This document shows positions 1 through 6,706 of a stretch of 11,736 nucleotides of DNA, one piece after another (position 1 is the stretch's first letter; each line of letters starts with the position of its first letter). Below the pieces are notes generated by a model that saw only the letters and a program-made list of their open reading frames with translations, did no database searches and was not told the DNA's origin. This DNA is from an uncultured Massilia sp. (lineage in GTDB: Bacteria; Pseudomonadota; Gammaproteobacteria; Burkholderiales; Burkholderiaceae): the NCBI GenBank assembly GCA_946481275.1, contig CAMLMV010000089.1, positions 1 through 11,736 on the forward strand, written 5' to 3'. A program made the translations under genes and the position numbers.

Positions 1-42
1 GGCCTGCGACGCTTTAGCGAGATTTATATTCCGCTTCGCAAG

Positions 43-70
43 TTGTCATTAACTCCGCGGATGCTACAAG
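43..70 (+). promoter_or_regulatory. Candidate sigma-70 promoter ahead of the acyltransferase-dapF operon
   Basis: TTGTCA at 43-48 matches the -35 consensus at 5 of 6 bases, and TACAAG at 65-70 matches the -10 consensus at 4 of 6, with a 16-base spacer. It would give a leader of about 60 bases. On the minus strand a TAAAAT lies at 80-75, so a divergent promoter for a gene left of the window is also possible. No start codon opening a sustained minus-strand frame lies in 1-137. Judged by eye only. Confidence 0.25.
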
Positions 71-137
71 TGGTATTTTACGCTGCTCCAAAAATTCTGG
101 CACAGCAACTCGTCGGTTCTCTACCCTAAATCAACCA

Positions 138-989
138 ATGCTTGTCCTTTTGTTTCGGATTCTGTCGTTTTTGCCGCTACGCGCGCTGCACGCGCTCGGC
201 GCCGCGCTCGGCTGGATTGTCTATCTCTTATCGCCGTCGCACCGCCGGCGCCTGCGCGCGAACCTCGAACAGGCCGGCTACGGCGGCCACTTGCGCGCCG
301 CGATCGCCGAATCCGGCAAGGCCATCGCCGAGCTGCCCTTCGTCTGGTGTGCGCCGCAGGAACGCGTCACCCGCCACGTCACCATGGAAAACTGGGAACT
401 GGTGCAGCGCCAGCTCGACGCCGGCCGCGGCATCGTCTTCCTCACGCCCCACCTGGGCTGTTTCGAACTGACGGCCCAGCAGGTCTCGCTGCGCGTCGAA
501 CTGACGGTCATGTACCGCCCGCCGCGCCAGAGCGCCCTGAAACCGCTCGTCGAAGGCGCCCGCGAGCGCCAGCACATGCACCTGGCACCCGCCAACCTGG
601 CCGGCGTGCGCATGCTCGTCAAGGCGCTGCGGGGCGGCCAGCCCGTCGGGGTGCTGCCGGACCAGGTTCCGCAGGAAGGTGAAGGCGTGTGGGCGCCGTT
701 CTTCGGCCGCGACGCCTATACGATGACCTTGCCCGCCAAGCTGGCCCAGCTGGGCAAGGCCGACATCCTGACCGTGTACGCGGAACGCCTGCCGCGCGGC
801 CGCGGCTTCGCCATCCGCTTCGTCCCGTTCGAAGGGTCGCTCGACGGCGACGCGGCCCGGCAGGCCGCCGCCATCAACCGCCAGATGGAGAAGCTCATCG
901 CCTTCTGCCCCGCCCAGTATTTCTGGAGTTATAACCGCTACAAGAAGCCGCAAGGCGTCGAAGCACCGCACCCCGAGACCGTCGCATGA
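138..989 (+). CDS. LpxL/HtrB-family lipid A biosynthesis acyltransferase (first of two)
   Basis: This 283-residue protein belongs to the lysophospholipid/lipid A secondary acyltransferase family. Members transfer an acyl chain from acyl-ACP to a lipid A precursor at the inner face of the cytoplasmic membrane. An N-terminal hydrophobic stretch (about residues 1-30) can act as membrane anchor and is followed by a basic patch. The catalytic HX4(D/E) motif is H105 to E110 (PHLGCFE). YRPP follows at 126-129, an LPDQ segment with D175 lies before a WAPFFG motif, and the usual aromatic/basic ending is QYFWSYNRYK. The length is slightly below the roughly 300 residues of E. coli LpxL. The start at 138 lacks a clear Shine-Dalgarno, but it precedes the expected N-terminal anchor. 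The stop overlaps the next gene's start (ATGA), indicating translational coupling. The exact acyl chain and position cannot be read from sequence. Confidence 0.93.
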   Translation: MLVLLFRILSFLPLRALHALGAALGWIVYLLSPSHRRRLRANLEQAGYGGHLRAAIAESGKAIAELPFVWCAPQERVTRHVTMENWELVQRQLDAGRGIVFLTPHLGCFELTAQQVSLRVELTVMYRPPRQSALKPLVEGARERQHMHLAPANLAGVRMLVKALRGGQPVGVLPDQVPQEGEGVWAPFFGRDAYTMTLPAKLAQLGKADILTVYAERLPRGRGFAIRFVPFEGSLDGDAARQAAAINRQMEKLIAFCPAQYFWSYNRYKKPQGVEAPHPETVA

Positions 990-1849
990 GGTTCCTGATT
1001 TTCCTGTTATGGCTGCTGCACTTCCTGCCGCTGCCTGTCCTTGGCCGCATCGGCAACGCCGTCGGCTGGCTGATGTATTACGCGATCCCCAAGCGCCGCA
1101 AGATCGCCCTCGTCAACCTGCGCCTGTGCATGCCCGACCTGAGCGAAGCGGAGCGGGTCGATATCGCCAAACGCCATTTCATGGCCTATTCGCGCAGCAT
1201 CCTGGAGCGCTCGCTGATCTGGTGGGCGCCGTTCGAACGCATCCAGCGCCTGATCGAGATCGTGCCGCACGTCCCGAAGGAGCAAATGGAAAGCGGCCCG
1301 ACCATCGTGTTCTGCCCGCACTTCGTCTGCCTGGACGTGGCCGGCGTGGCGTCCCGCGTGGTGCCGCTGTCGACGATGTATTCGCCGCAAAAGAACAAGG
1401 CGTTCGACGATTTGTTGCGTTATGGCCGCGAACGTTACGGCCCCGTGCGCCTGTTCACGCGCAGCGACGGCATCAAGCCGATCATCCGCGCGCTACGCGA
1501 GGGCCTGCCTTACTTCATGCTGCCGGACATGGATTTCGGCGAGAAGGATGCCACCTTCGTTCCTTTCTTCAATGTCCCCGCGGCGACTTTGACCGCACTC
1601 GGCCGGCTGGCGGGTGCGACGGGCGCGAAGGTGATCCCGGTCGTGGCCACCTTCTTGCCCAACTACAAAGGTTATCGGGTAGAGTTCTATCCTGCATGGG
1701 AGGATTACCCGGGCGACGACATCATCGCCGCCACACGCCGCATGAACGCCTTCATCGAGGACCGCGTGCGCGAACATCCGGCCGAATATTTCTGGACCCA
1801 TAAGCGCTTCAAGACCCGGCCGCCCGGCGAGCCCTCGTTCTACGATTAA
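986..1849 (+). CDS. LpxL/HtrB-family lipid A biosynthesis acyltransferase (second of two)
   Basis: This 287-residue paralogue of the preceding gene has the same layout. It has a hydrophobic anchor at residues 1-32, a basic KRRK patch, and the HX4(D/E) motif as H112 to D117 (PHFVCLD), with Asp where the first copy has Glu. A YSP segment follows at 132-134, then LPDMDFG at 179-185, resembling the PDHDYG segment of E. coli LpxL, and the ending YFWTHKRFK. The LPDMDFG segment makes this copy look closer to the classical lauroyl/myristoyl transferases than the first. It starts inside the previous stop codon and its own TAA shares one base with an upstream dapF start candidate, so the three genes form one tight transcriptional unit. 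The two copies plausibly add different secondary acyl chains to lipid A (inference). Confidence 0.93.
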   Translation: MRFLIFLLWLLHFLPLPVLGRIGNAVGWLMYYAIPKRRKIALVNLRLCMPDLSEAERVDIAKRHFMAYSRSILERSLIWWAPFERIQRLIEIVPHVPKEQMESGPTIVFCPHFVCLDVAGVASRVVPLSTMYSPQKNKAFDDLLRYGRERYGPVRLFTRSDGIKPIIRALREGLPYFMLPDMDFGEKDATFVPFFNVPAATLTALGRLAGATGAKVIPVVATFLPNYKGYRVEFYPAWEDYPGDDIIAATRRMNAFIEDRVREHPAEYFWTHKRFKTRPPGEPSFYD

Positions 1850-1860
1850 TGACAGATACC

Positions 1861-2724
1861 ATGAAACTCAAGTTCACCAAGATGCACGGCGCCGGCAACG
1901 ATTTCGTCGTGATCGACGCGATCAACCAGGACATCGATCTCGGCCCCGAGCAATGGCGCCGCCTGGCCGACCGCCGCTTCGGCGTCGGTGCCGACCAGAT
2001 CCTGATCGTCGAGCGCCCGGTCACGGAAGGCAGCGACTTCCGCTACCGCATCTATAACAACGACGGCGGCGAAGTCGAGCAATGCGGCAACGGTTCGCGC
2101 GCGTTCGTCCGCTTCGTCAGCGACAAGGGCCTGACCGACAAGCGCAGCATCCGCGTCGAAACGATGAGCGGCATCATCACCCCGCGCCTGGAAGACGACG
2201 GCAGCATCACGGTGGACATGGGTGCCCCGATCCTGGAGCCAGGCCAGGTCCCGTTCGATGCGGCCGGCCTGGAAGGCGTCGCCGAAGGCCGCGACACGCT
2301 GTGGCCGATCACCGTCTCGAACAAGGGCCAGGAACAGACCGTGCTCGTGTCGACGGTGTCGATGGGCAATCCGCACGCGGTGCAGGTCGTGGCCGACGTC
2401 GACGCGGCCCCCGTCCTCGACACCGGCCCGCAGATCGAGCACCACCCGCGCTTCCCGCGCCGCGTGAATGCCGGCTTCCTGCAGATCGTGGACCGCGGCC
2501 ATGTGAAGCTGCGCGTCTACGAACGCGGCGCCGGCGAGACGCTTGCCTGCGGCACCGGCGCCTGTGCCGCCGTCGTGGCCGGCATCCGGCGCGGCCTGCT
2601 GGACTCGCCCGTGCAGGTCCAGGCCCGCGGCGGCAAGCTGACCATCCATTGGGCCGGCGAAGGCCAGCCTGTTTATATGAGCGGTCCGGCCGAGACCGTG
2701 TTCGAAGGCGAAATCGAGATCTGA
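1861..2724 (+). CDS. dapF: Diaminopimelate epimerase
   Basis: DapF interconverts LL- and meso-diaminopimelate, the precursor of lysine and of the peptidoglycan cross-linking residue, in the cytoplasm. It uses two cysteines without a cofactor. Numbered from the ATG at 1861 (287 residues), the family opening [12 protein letters not shown] is intact. The first catalytic Cys is C75 in [10 protein letters not shown], and the second is C230 in LACGTGACA. The YERGAGET segment that supports the active site precedes C230. An in-frame ATG at 1849 would add four residues and overlaps the upstream stop as TAATG, so coupled initiation there is possible. I prefer 1861 because DapF proteins normally begin with the MKxKFTKMHG block. 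Neither start has a good Shine-Dalgarno. Length is normal for the family. Confidence 0.97.
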   Translation: MKLKFTKMHGAGNDFVVIDAINQDIDLGPEQWRRLADRRFGVGADQILIVERPVTEGSDFRYRIYNNDGGEVEQCGNGSRAFVRFVSDKGLTDKRSIRVETMSGIITPRLEDDGSITVDMGAPILEPGQVPFDAAGLEGVAEGRDTLWPITVSNKGQEQTVLVSTVSMGNPHAVQVVADVDAAPVLDTGPQIEHHPRFPRRVNAGFLQIVDRGHVKLRVYERGAGETLACGTGACAAVVAGIRRGLLDSPVQVQARGGKLTIHWAGEGQPVYMSGPAETVFEGEIEI

Positions 2725-2731
2725 ATCTGAT

Positions 2732-4321
2732 TCAGGCGGCCAGCGAGTAGTCTCCGTCCGGCGCCGGAGACTCTTCCGGCTCCTCCGTCCCGGACTCCGC
2801 GGTCGCCATCTCCGGCAACAGGCTGCGCAGCCGGTACAGGCGCTGCCGATAATTCCCTTCCGGTCCCCCCGGACCGCAATCGACGTTCTCGAAGACGAGC
2901 GCCACGCGGTCGAGCAACTGGCGTTCCCGCACCGTTTCCACCGAGATCAGCCGGCGCCGGCTGCGTCCGTAGCTGGCGCGGATGTCGATCACGAGGCAAT
3001 GGCCGCGGTCGGCGCTGCGCACATCCAGCAGCAGCGCTTCGGCCCGGCTCAGGCCGAAGGCCACCGCCAGTTCCAGGCGCGCGGCCAGCAGCGGATGGGC
3101 CACCAGGTCGCGCCCCGCGAGCCCGCCCAGGTCCGTCCAGGCGCCGGGCTGGCGCGGCGCCAGCTTGCGCAGCGCGGCGGCAGCCTTGGGACAAGCCTGC
3201 GCCGCCGCCTTCTGCAGCCAGAACAATGCACGCACGTCGTTGTTCTCGTTCTCGCGCCGCGCGCGCCACGCCGCGTTCCCGCATTCGAGCTGGGCATCGC
3301 GATACCCCATCTCCGCCGCGCGCTCCAGGTATTTCTGCGCTTCCACGACATTGCGCTGGGAGAATTCCGGCTTGATATAAATGCGCGACAAGGCGTACCA
3401 GGCTTCGGCCAGGCCCTGCTCGCCGGCCTGCGTCAGCCAGCGCACGGCCTTCTTGAAGTTGGCCGCGCCATGGCTGCCGGGAATCCGCTTGCCGTCCACC
3501 CGCATGCGCGCGCACCACAGGCCGAGCGCGAACTGGGCATGGCGGTCCTGTTCGGCCGCGGCGATTTCCCAGAACCGCAGCAATTCATCCTGGCCGACGT
3601 CGTGCGGCGCGTCGTTCGCGGCGACGAGCCGGGCGCAGCGCGACAGCAGCAGCACCTCGTCCGGCGCCAGGCGGGCGGCCGTGTTGTCCTGGGCGGCATC
3701 GGAACCGGCCAGGGCGCGCGCCAGCGGGAGCGCCCGCTCCAGCCAGGCGGACCAGCGGCCCGCGCTCCAGTCCTGTTCCAGCAGGGCGAACTGGGCGGCG
3801 CCGACGCCGCTGTCGGCCGCCTGGCGCAGCCAGCGCTGGCCCGCGGGGCTGGCCACGGGCGCACGGGCGACCGGCTCGTCCGTCTCGGGCGGCGCGGCGC
3901 CGTGCTCGCGCGCGAGCAGCCACTGCGCTTCCGGGAACCCGGCACGGGCCGCGTCTTCCAGCGCGCGCAAGGCCTTGGCGCGCTGGGCCGGCGTGCACTG
4001 GCCGTCGTTCAGCGCGCCCAGTACCAGCTGTGCATAGACGAGCCCGGCCCGCACGAGGCCGCCGTCGTACGCCAGCTCGTACCAGCCGGTGACCGGTTGC
4101 GGACTGTCACGCGCGAGATCGACCGGAATATGGTTTCCGATCAATTGCCATGCTTCATCGCAACCTTGCTGTGCGGCGCGGTCGAGCCAATGCAGGGCCG
4201 TGGGCAGGCTCTTCGGCAGCCCGGCGCTGCCGAACAGATAGAGCCGGCCCAGGGCCAGTTGCGATTCGACGCGCCCGGCACGCGCGCCGCGGATGACCGC
4301 AAGTTCTTCACGATTTGCCAT
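2732..4321 (-). CDS. Sel1/TPR-like repeat protein with an uncharacterised C-terminal domain
   Basis: This is a 529-residue, Ala- and Arg-rich protein made of degenerate Sel1-like helical repeats. Recognisable units include SQLALGRLYLFG...ALHWLDRAAQQG near residues 20-53, ALEDAARAGFPEAQWLLA at about 120-137, HAQFALGLW...AVRWLTQAGEQG at 261-303, AEAWYALSRIYI...YLERAAEMG at 305-339 and AQLECGNAAW...WLQKAAAQ at 343-375. Such repeats usually mediate protein-protein contacts. From about residue 400 to 505 the repeats stop and a different, possibly alpha/beta domain follows, which I do not recognise. The tail is acidic. There is no signal peptide or transmembrane segment, so a cytoplasmic location is likely. 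The start at 4321 (MANREE) is chosen over an in-frame ATG at 4381 because the extra 20 residues look unlike a repeat-protein N-terminus; an A-rich AAGAAAAG precedes it. It converges on dapF with a 7-base gap. The function is unknown. Confidence 0.85.
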   Translation of the reverse strand: MANREELAVIRGARAGRVESQLALGRLYLFGSAGLPKSLPTALHWLDRAAQQGCDEAWQLIGNHIPVDLARDSPQPVTGWYELAYDGGLVRAGLVYAQLVLGALNDGQCTPAQRAKALRALEDAARAGFPEAQWLLAREHGAAPPETDEPVARAPVASPAGQRWLRQAADSGVGAAQFALLEQDWSAGRWSAWLERALPLARALAGSDAAQDNTAARLAPDEVLLLSRCARLVAANDAPHDVGQDELLRFWEIAAAEQDRHAQFALGLWCARMRVDGKRIPGSHGAANFKKAVRWLTQAGEQGLAEAWYALSRIYIKPEFSQRNVVEAQKYLERAAEMGYRDAQLECGNAAWRARRENENNDVRALFWLQKAAAQACPKAAAALRKLAPRQPGAWTDLGGLAGRDLVAHPLLAARLELAVAFGLSRAEALLLDVRSADRGHCLVIDIRASYGRSRRRLISVETVRERQLLDRVALVFENVDCGPGGPEGNYRQRLYRLRSLLPEMATAESGTEEPEESPAPDGDYSLAA

Positions 4322-4804
4322 CGTTCTTTTCTTGATGTTAGAGACGTCTAAGAAATGTACGCAGTTCCATGTCGCAAGCACAATGCACGAAGATGCGTGC
4401 AGATCGCCTGCGTTGCGCTACTGATGAGCTCATGTGGCGCGCACTGCGGTAACAATGGACGTCGGATGGGCCAGAGTCTAAAGCCGCGGCGATGCGATTC
4501 GGCTGCGATTCCAAAGGCCTTTGAGCCCGCACAAACCCTGCCGTGGTACGGGGAGAGAATGATGATGTTTGGAAACTTAAACGAGCCTTAAGGTGCGCCC
4601 GGTTTCCTGGCGTGGCCGTTTCGAAAATACAACAGCACGATTGGTTTTATTGGCTTTCGACCAAGTGCAACAGTCATAATTGACAAATCAGACAATCTTG
4701 ACGCATTAAGCATTTAAGGTTCACACATCCGAGTGTTCAGCAACTAATAAAAATCTCAATGCTCTCTGGATTCCTTCGATTCACTTTTTAGGATAAAAAT
4801 TAAG
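4322..4804. other. Divergent intergenic region between the Sel1 gene and the porin
   Basis: These roughly 480 bases are clearly AT-richer than the flanks, especially from 4560 onward, and carry no convincing gene. Visible structure includes short palindromes: AGACGTCT at 4342-4349, the 12-base CAAAGGCCTTTG at 4512-4523, and CCTTAAGG at 4586-4593. A CATAAT box lies at 4675-4680 and a three-fold 9-base repeat at 4680-4706. It must hold the promoters of both divergent genes. A 78-codon frame at 4355-4591 has no ribosome binding site or homology I recognise. The long leader is typical of porin genes under several regulators. Confidence 0.6.
4680..4709 (+). promoter_or_regulatory. Candidate porin promoter with three phased 9-base repeats
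   Basis: A perfect -35 box TTGACA sits at 4680-4685. With an 18-base spacer the -10 would be CATTAA (4704-4709), a weak match. The same stretch reads as three consecutive 9-mers: TTGACAAAT (4680-4688), CAGACAATC (4689-4697) and TTGACGCAT (4698-4706), sharing a GAC core with 9-base period. An alternative -10, CATAAT at 4675-4680, could pair with TTGGCT at 4650-4655 across a long 19-base spacer. Phased direct repeats near a porin promoter could bind an OmpR-type response regulator, which is inference only. Confidence 0.35.
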
Positions 4805-5878
4805 ATGAAAAAAACCCTCGTGGCAGCCGCTCTGCTGGGCGCATTCGCCGGTGTGGCACAAGCTCAAACCGCCGTCCAAATCTACGGTAACATCGACGTC
4901 GGCATGGTCAAGCGTACCGACCAGACCCTGGCCATCGGCAAGCGTGCTTCCAACACCCTGGGCTTCAAGGGCACCGAAGATCTGGGCAACGGCCTGAAGG
5001 CACTGTTCCAAGTCGAAATGCGTTACGAGCCGGACACCGGCACCAACGAAAACAACGGCCGTCCGCTGTTCCAGGGCCAGACCCGCGTCGGCCTGCAGGG
5101 CGACTTCGGTATGATCCGTCTGGGCCGTGGCCTGACCCCGTTCCAGGAAATCGTCGGTTCGTTCGAACCGTGGCACGGCCTGCCGTCGCCGGCCGGTTTC
5201 TACACCGACATCTCGGTCGCCGGCTTCAACTCGGCTCCGCTGGACGTCGGCGGCAGCGGCCCGAACAACAACCGTATCTCGAACGCGATCTTCTATAACT
5301 CGCCGGTCGCCAATGGCTTCCAGGTGAACGCTTCGTGGGCCTCGAAAGAAGCCACCGGCGGCGGCGTGACCGGCGTCGGCGCTGGCGCCGCCACCTACGC
5401 TGCGGGCGCACAGGCTTCGGCCAACCCGTTCTCGATCGCTGGTACCTACAACAACGGTCCGGCCGCCGCGATGCTGGCTTACGAGCGCAACGCCGTCGAA
5501 TCGAAGGTCTGGTCGGTCGCAGGTTCGTTCTCGGTGACCCCGGAACTGAAACTGATGGGTACCTACTCGCACCAGAACATGGAGCACACCAACACCCAGC
5601 GTCCGACCATCAAGGGTGCTGAAATCGGTGCGACCTACGCTGTGGGCCCGGGCAAGCTGCTGGCTGGCTTCGGTCTGAAGAAGCAGGAAGAAAACGTCCG
5701 CCTGCACGACCTGATCACCCGCCAGTACTCGCTGGGCTACGAGTACAGCCTGTCGAAGCGTACGTACCTTTACGTCGACGCGTCGCGCAAGACCAACGTC
5801 TTCAACCAGGCGACCGGCGCATCGGCTGCTACCCCGACCGTCAACCACTACGACATCGGCCTGAACCACTCGTTCTAA
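4805..5878 (+). CDS. Outer-membrane general porin (Gram-negative porin family)
   Basis: This is a 357-residue precursor of a trimeric 16-stranded diffusion porin of the betaproteobacterial OmpC/Omp32-like type, admitting small hydrophilic solutes across the outer membrane. The signal peptide MKKTLVAAALLGAFAGVAQA (1-20) ends in an AQA cleavage site, giving a mature protein starting QTAVQIYGNIDVG. The early block NTLGFKGTEDLGNGLKALFQVE and the RVGLQGDFGMIRLGR segment are hallmarks of the family. A PFQEIVGSFEPW stretch probably belongs to constriction loop 3. The C-terminus is NHYDIGLNHSF with the terminal Phe recognised by the Bam machinery. An AGGA at 4790-4793 lies 11 bases before the ATG. 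Codons such as CGT, GGT and GCT are far more frequent than in neighbouring genes, the mark of very high expression rather than transfer. It is followed by two hairpins and stands as its own transcription unit. Confidence 0.96.
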   Translation: MKKTLVAAALLGAFAGVAQAQTAVQIYGNIDVGMVKRTDQTLAIGKRASNTLGFKGTEDLGNGLKALFQVEMRYEPDTGTNENNGRPLFQGQTRVGLQGDFGMIRLGRGLTPFQEIVGSFEPWHGLPSPAGFYTDISVAGFNSAPLDVGGSGPNNNRISNAIFYNSPVANGFQVNASWASKEATGGGVTGVGAGAATYAAGAQASANPFSIAGTYNNGPAAAMLAYERNAVESKVWSVAGSFSVTPELKLMGTYSHQNMEHTNTQRPTIKGAEIGATYAVGPGKLLAGFGLKKQEENVRLHDLITRQYSLGYEYSLSKRTYLYVDASRKTNVFNQATGASAATPTVNHYDIGLNHSF

Positions 5879-5887
5879 GCTGAGACT

Positions 5888-5903
5888 GCGGGGGCAACCC
5901 CGC
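5888..5903 (+). other. Perfect GCAA-tetraloop hairpin in the porin 3' UTR
   Basis: GCGGGG (5888-5893), GCAA (5894-5897) and CCCCGC (5898-5903) form a 6-base-pair all-GC stem capped by a GNRA-class tetraloop, starting 9 bases after the porin stop. No U-run follows, so it is unlikely to terminate transcription alone. It may protect the message from 3' exonucleases or form part of a processed 3' UTR RNA. Confidence 0.6.
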
Positions 5904-5916
5904 CGTATCGCTCGAG

Positions 5917-5956
5917 CAAGGGCGGACCTGGGCAACCGGGTCCGCCCTTGGCTTTT
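5917..5956 (+). terminator. Intrinsic terminator of the porin gene, second GCAA tetraloop
   Basis: The left arm starts CAAGGGCGGACC at 5917 and the right arm ends GGTCCGCCCTTG at 5950, giving 12 perfect pairs. These continue through one T-G wobble and two G-C pairs to a GCAA loop at 5932-5935, for a 15-pair stem in all. The tail is GCTTTT (5951-5956), shorter than ideal but downstream of a very stable stem. It lies 38 bases after the porin stop and also separates the porin from the DUF484-xerC unit. Confidence 0.8.
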
Positions 5957-6003
5957 GTGGCACAGTGCAGACAGGAAATCTGCGCCGACCCATTGCTGTC
6001 GGT

Positions 6004-6009
6004 TAAAAT
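6004..6009 (+). promoter_or_regulatory. Candidate -10 box for DUF484-xerC
   Basis: TAAAAT at 6004-6009 (5 of 6 consensus) lies 30 bases before the DUF484 start. No convincing -35 is visible at the expected distance (TGCGCC at 5981-5986). The same TAAAAT box lies upstream of dksA in this window, which raises the odds slightly. The position after the porin terminator fits the need for a fresh promoter. Confidence 0.35.
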
Positions 6010-6039
6010 GAACTTGTCTACCCATCTCGCAAGCCGCAC

Positions 6040-6705
6040 ATGACCGCCGCAACACTGGATTCCGCCGCCATCGCCCAATACCTGCTCGACCATCCGCAGT
6101 TCTTCGTGGAGCACGCCGCCCTGCTGGGCGAAGTGAAACTGTCGAGTCCGCTTACGGGCCGTGCGGTCTCGTTGCAGGAACGCCAGATGGAAGTCATGCG
6201 CGACAAGTACCGCATCCTGGAACTGCGCATGTCCGAGCTGGTGCGCCACGCCGAGGAAAACGCGGCCATCGCCAACCGTTTCCACGGCTGGGCCCAGCAA
6301 TTGCTGCGCACCCGCGTGCCGGGCGAGATCCCGGCCGCCGTCGCCGAGGGCCTCGTCAAGCATTTCATCGTGCCGCAAGCGACCTTGCGCCTGTGGAAGC
6401 TGGCGCCCGAGCATGCGGACACGTGGTACACGAACGGCGTCTCCGAGGACGTGCGCCTGTTCGCCAGCAGCCTGCGCGCGCCGTACTGCGGCCCGAACAA
6501 GGAATTCGAAGCGGTCGGCTGGCTGGATGGCGCGGACACCGTGCGCTCGACCGTCCTGCTGCCGCTGCGCGCGAACGGCAGCGCCTTCGGCCTGCTCGTG
6601 CTCGGCTCTCCCGATCCGGAACGCTTCAGCGCCGCGATGGCGACGGATTTCCTCGTCCACATCGGCGAGACGGCCAGCACCGCACTGGCTCCCCTGCTCG
6701 GCTGA
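6040..6705 (+). CDS. DUF484 family protein (GAF-like)
   Basis: This 221-residue soluble protein is of the DUF484 family, related to the E. coli protein encoded between dapF and xerC. It begins with the family's helical block, QYLLDHPQFFVEHAALL at about residues 13-29. A heptad-like helix follows (SLQERQMEVMRDKYRILELR, 44-63) that probably dimerises. A GAF-like domain covers about residues 85-220, ending in the conserved LPLRANGSAFGLLVLGSPDP segment and a terminal helix. No catalytic residues are known for the family and its ligand is unknown. No Shine-Dalgarno is evident before the ATG. Only one base separates its stop from xerC, so the two are certainly co-transcribed. A link to recombination or chromosome segregation is inferred from this conserved pairing only. 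Confidence 0.92.
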   Translation: MTAATLDSAAIAQYLLDHPQFFVEHAALLGEVKLSSPLTGRAVSLQERQMEVMRDKYRILELRMSELVRHAEENAAIANRFHGWAQQLLRTRVPGEIPAAVAEGLVKHFIVPQATLRLWKLAPEHADTWYTNGVSEDVRLFASSLRAPYCGPNKEFEAVGWLDGADTVRSTVLLPLRANGSAFGLLVLGSPDPERFSAAMATDFLVHIGETASTALAPLLG

Positions 6706-6706
6706 C

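Noticed and set aside
1..137. Start of a divergent gene or a SAM-type riboswitch at the left edge
   Set aside because: The only nearby minus-strand ATG frame stops after about 11 codons, and I see no conserved riboswitch core.
4355..4591. 78-codon plus-strand frame with a vaguely lipoprotein-like CVALLMSSCG stretch
   Set aside because: There is no ribosome binding site, the n-region is too long and cysteine-rich, the remainder is not protein-like, and it overlaps the divergent promoter region.
5985..6009. CCGAC/GTCGG hairpin before TTAAAAT as a second terminator or attenuator ahead of DUF484
   Set aside because: A 5-pair stem with an 8-base loop is expected by chance; the TAAAAT is better read as a -10 box.
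4781..6055. 424-codon open frame antisense to the whole porin
   Set aside because: It mirrors the porin codon by codon, has no family resemblance or start signals, and long antisense frames are expected at this GC content and codon bias.
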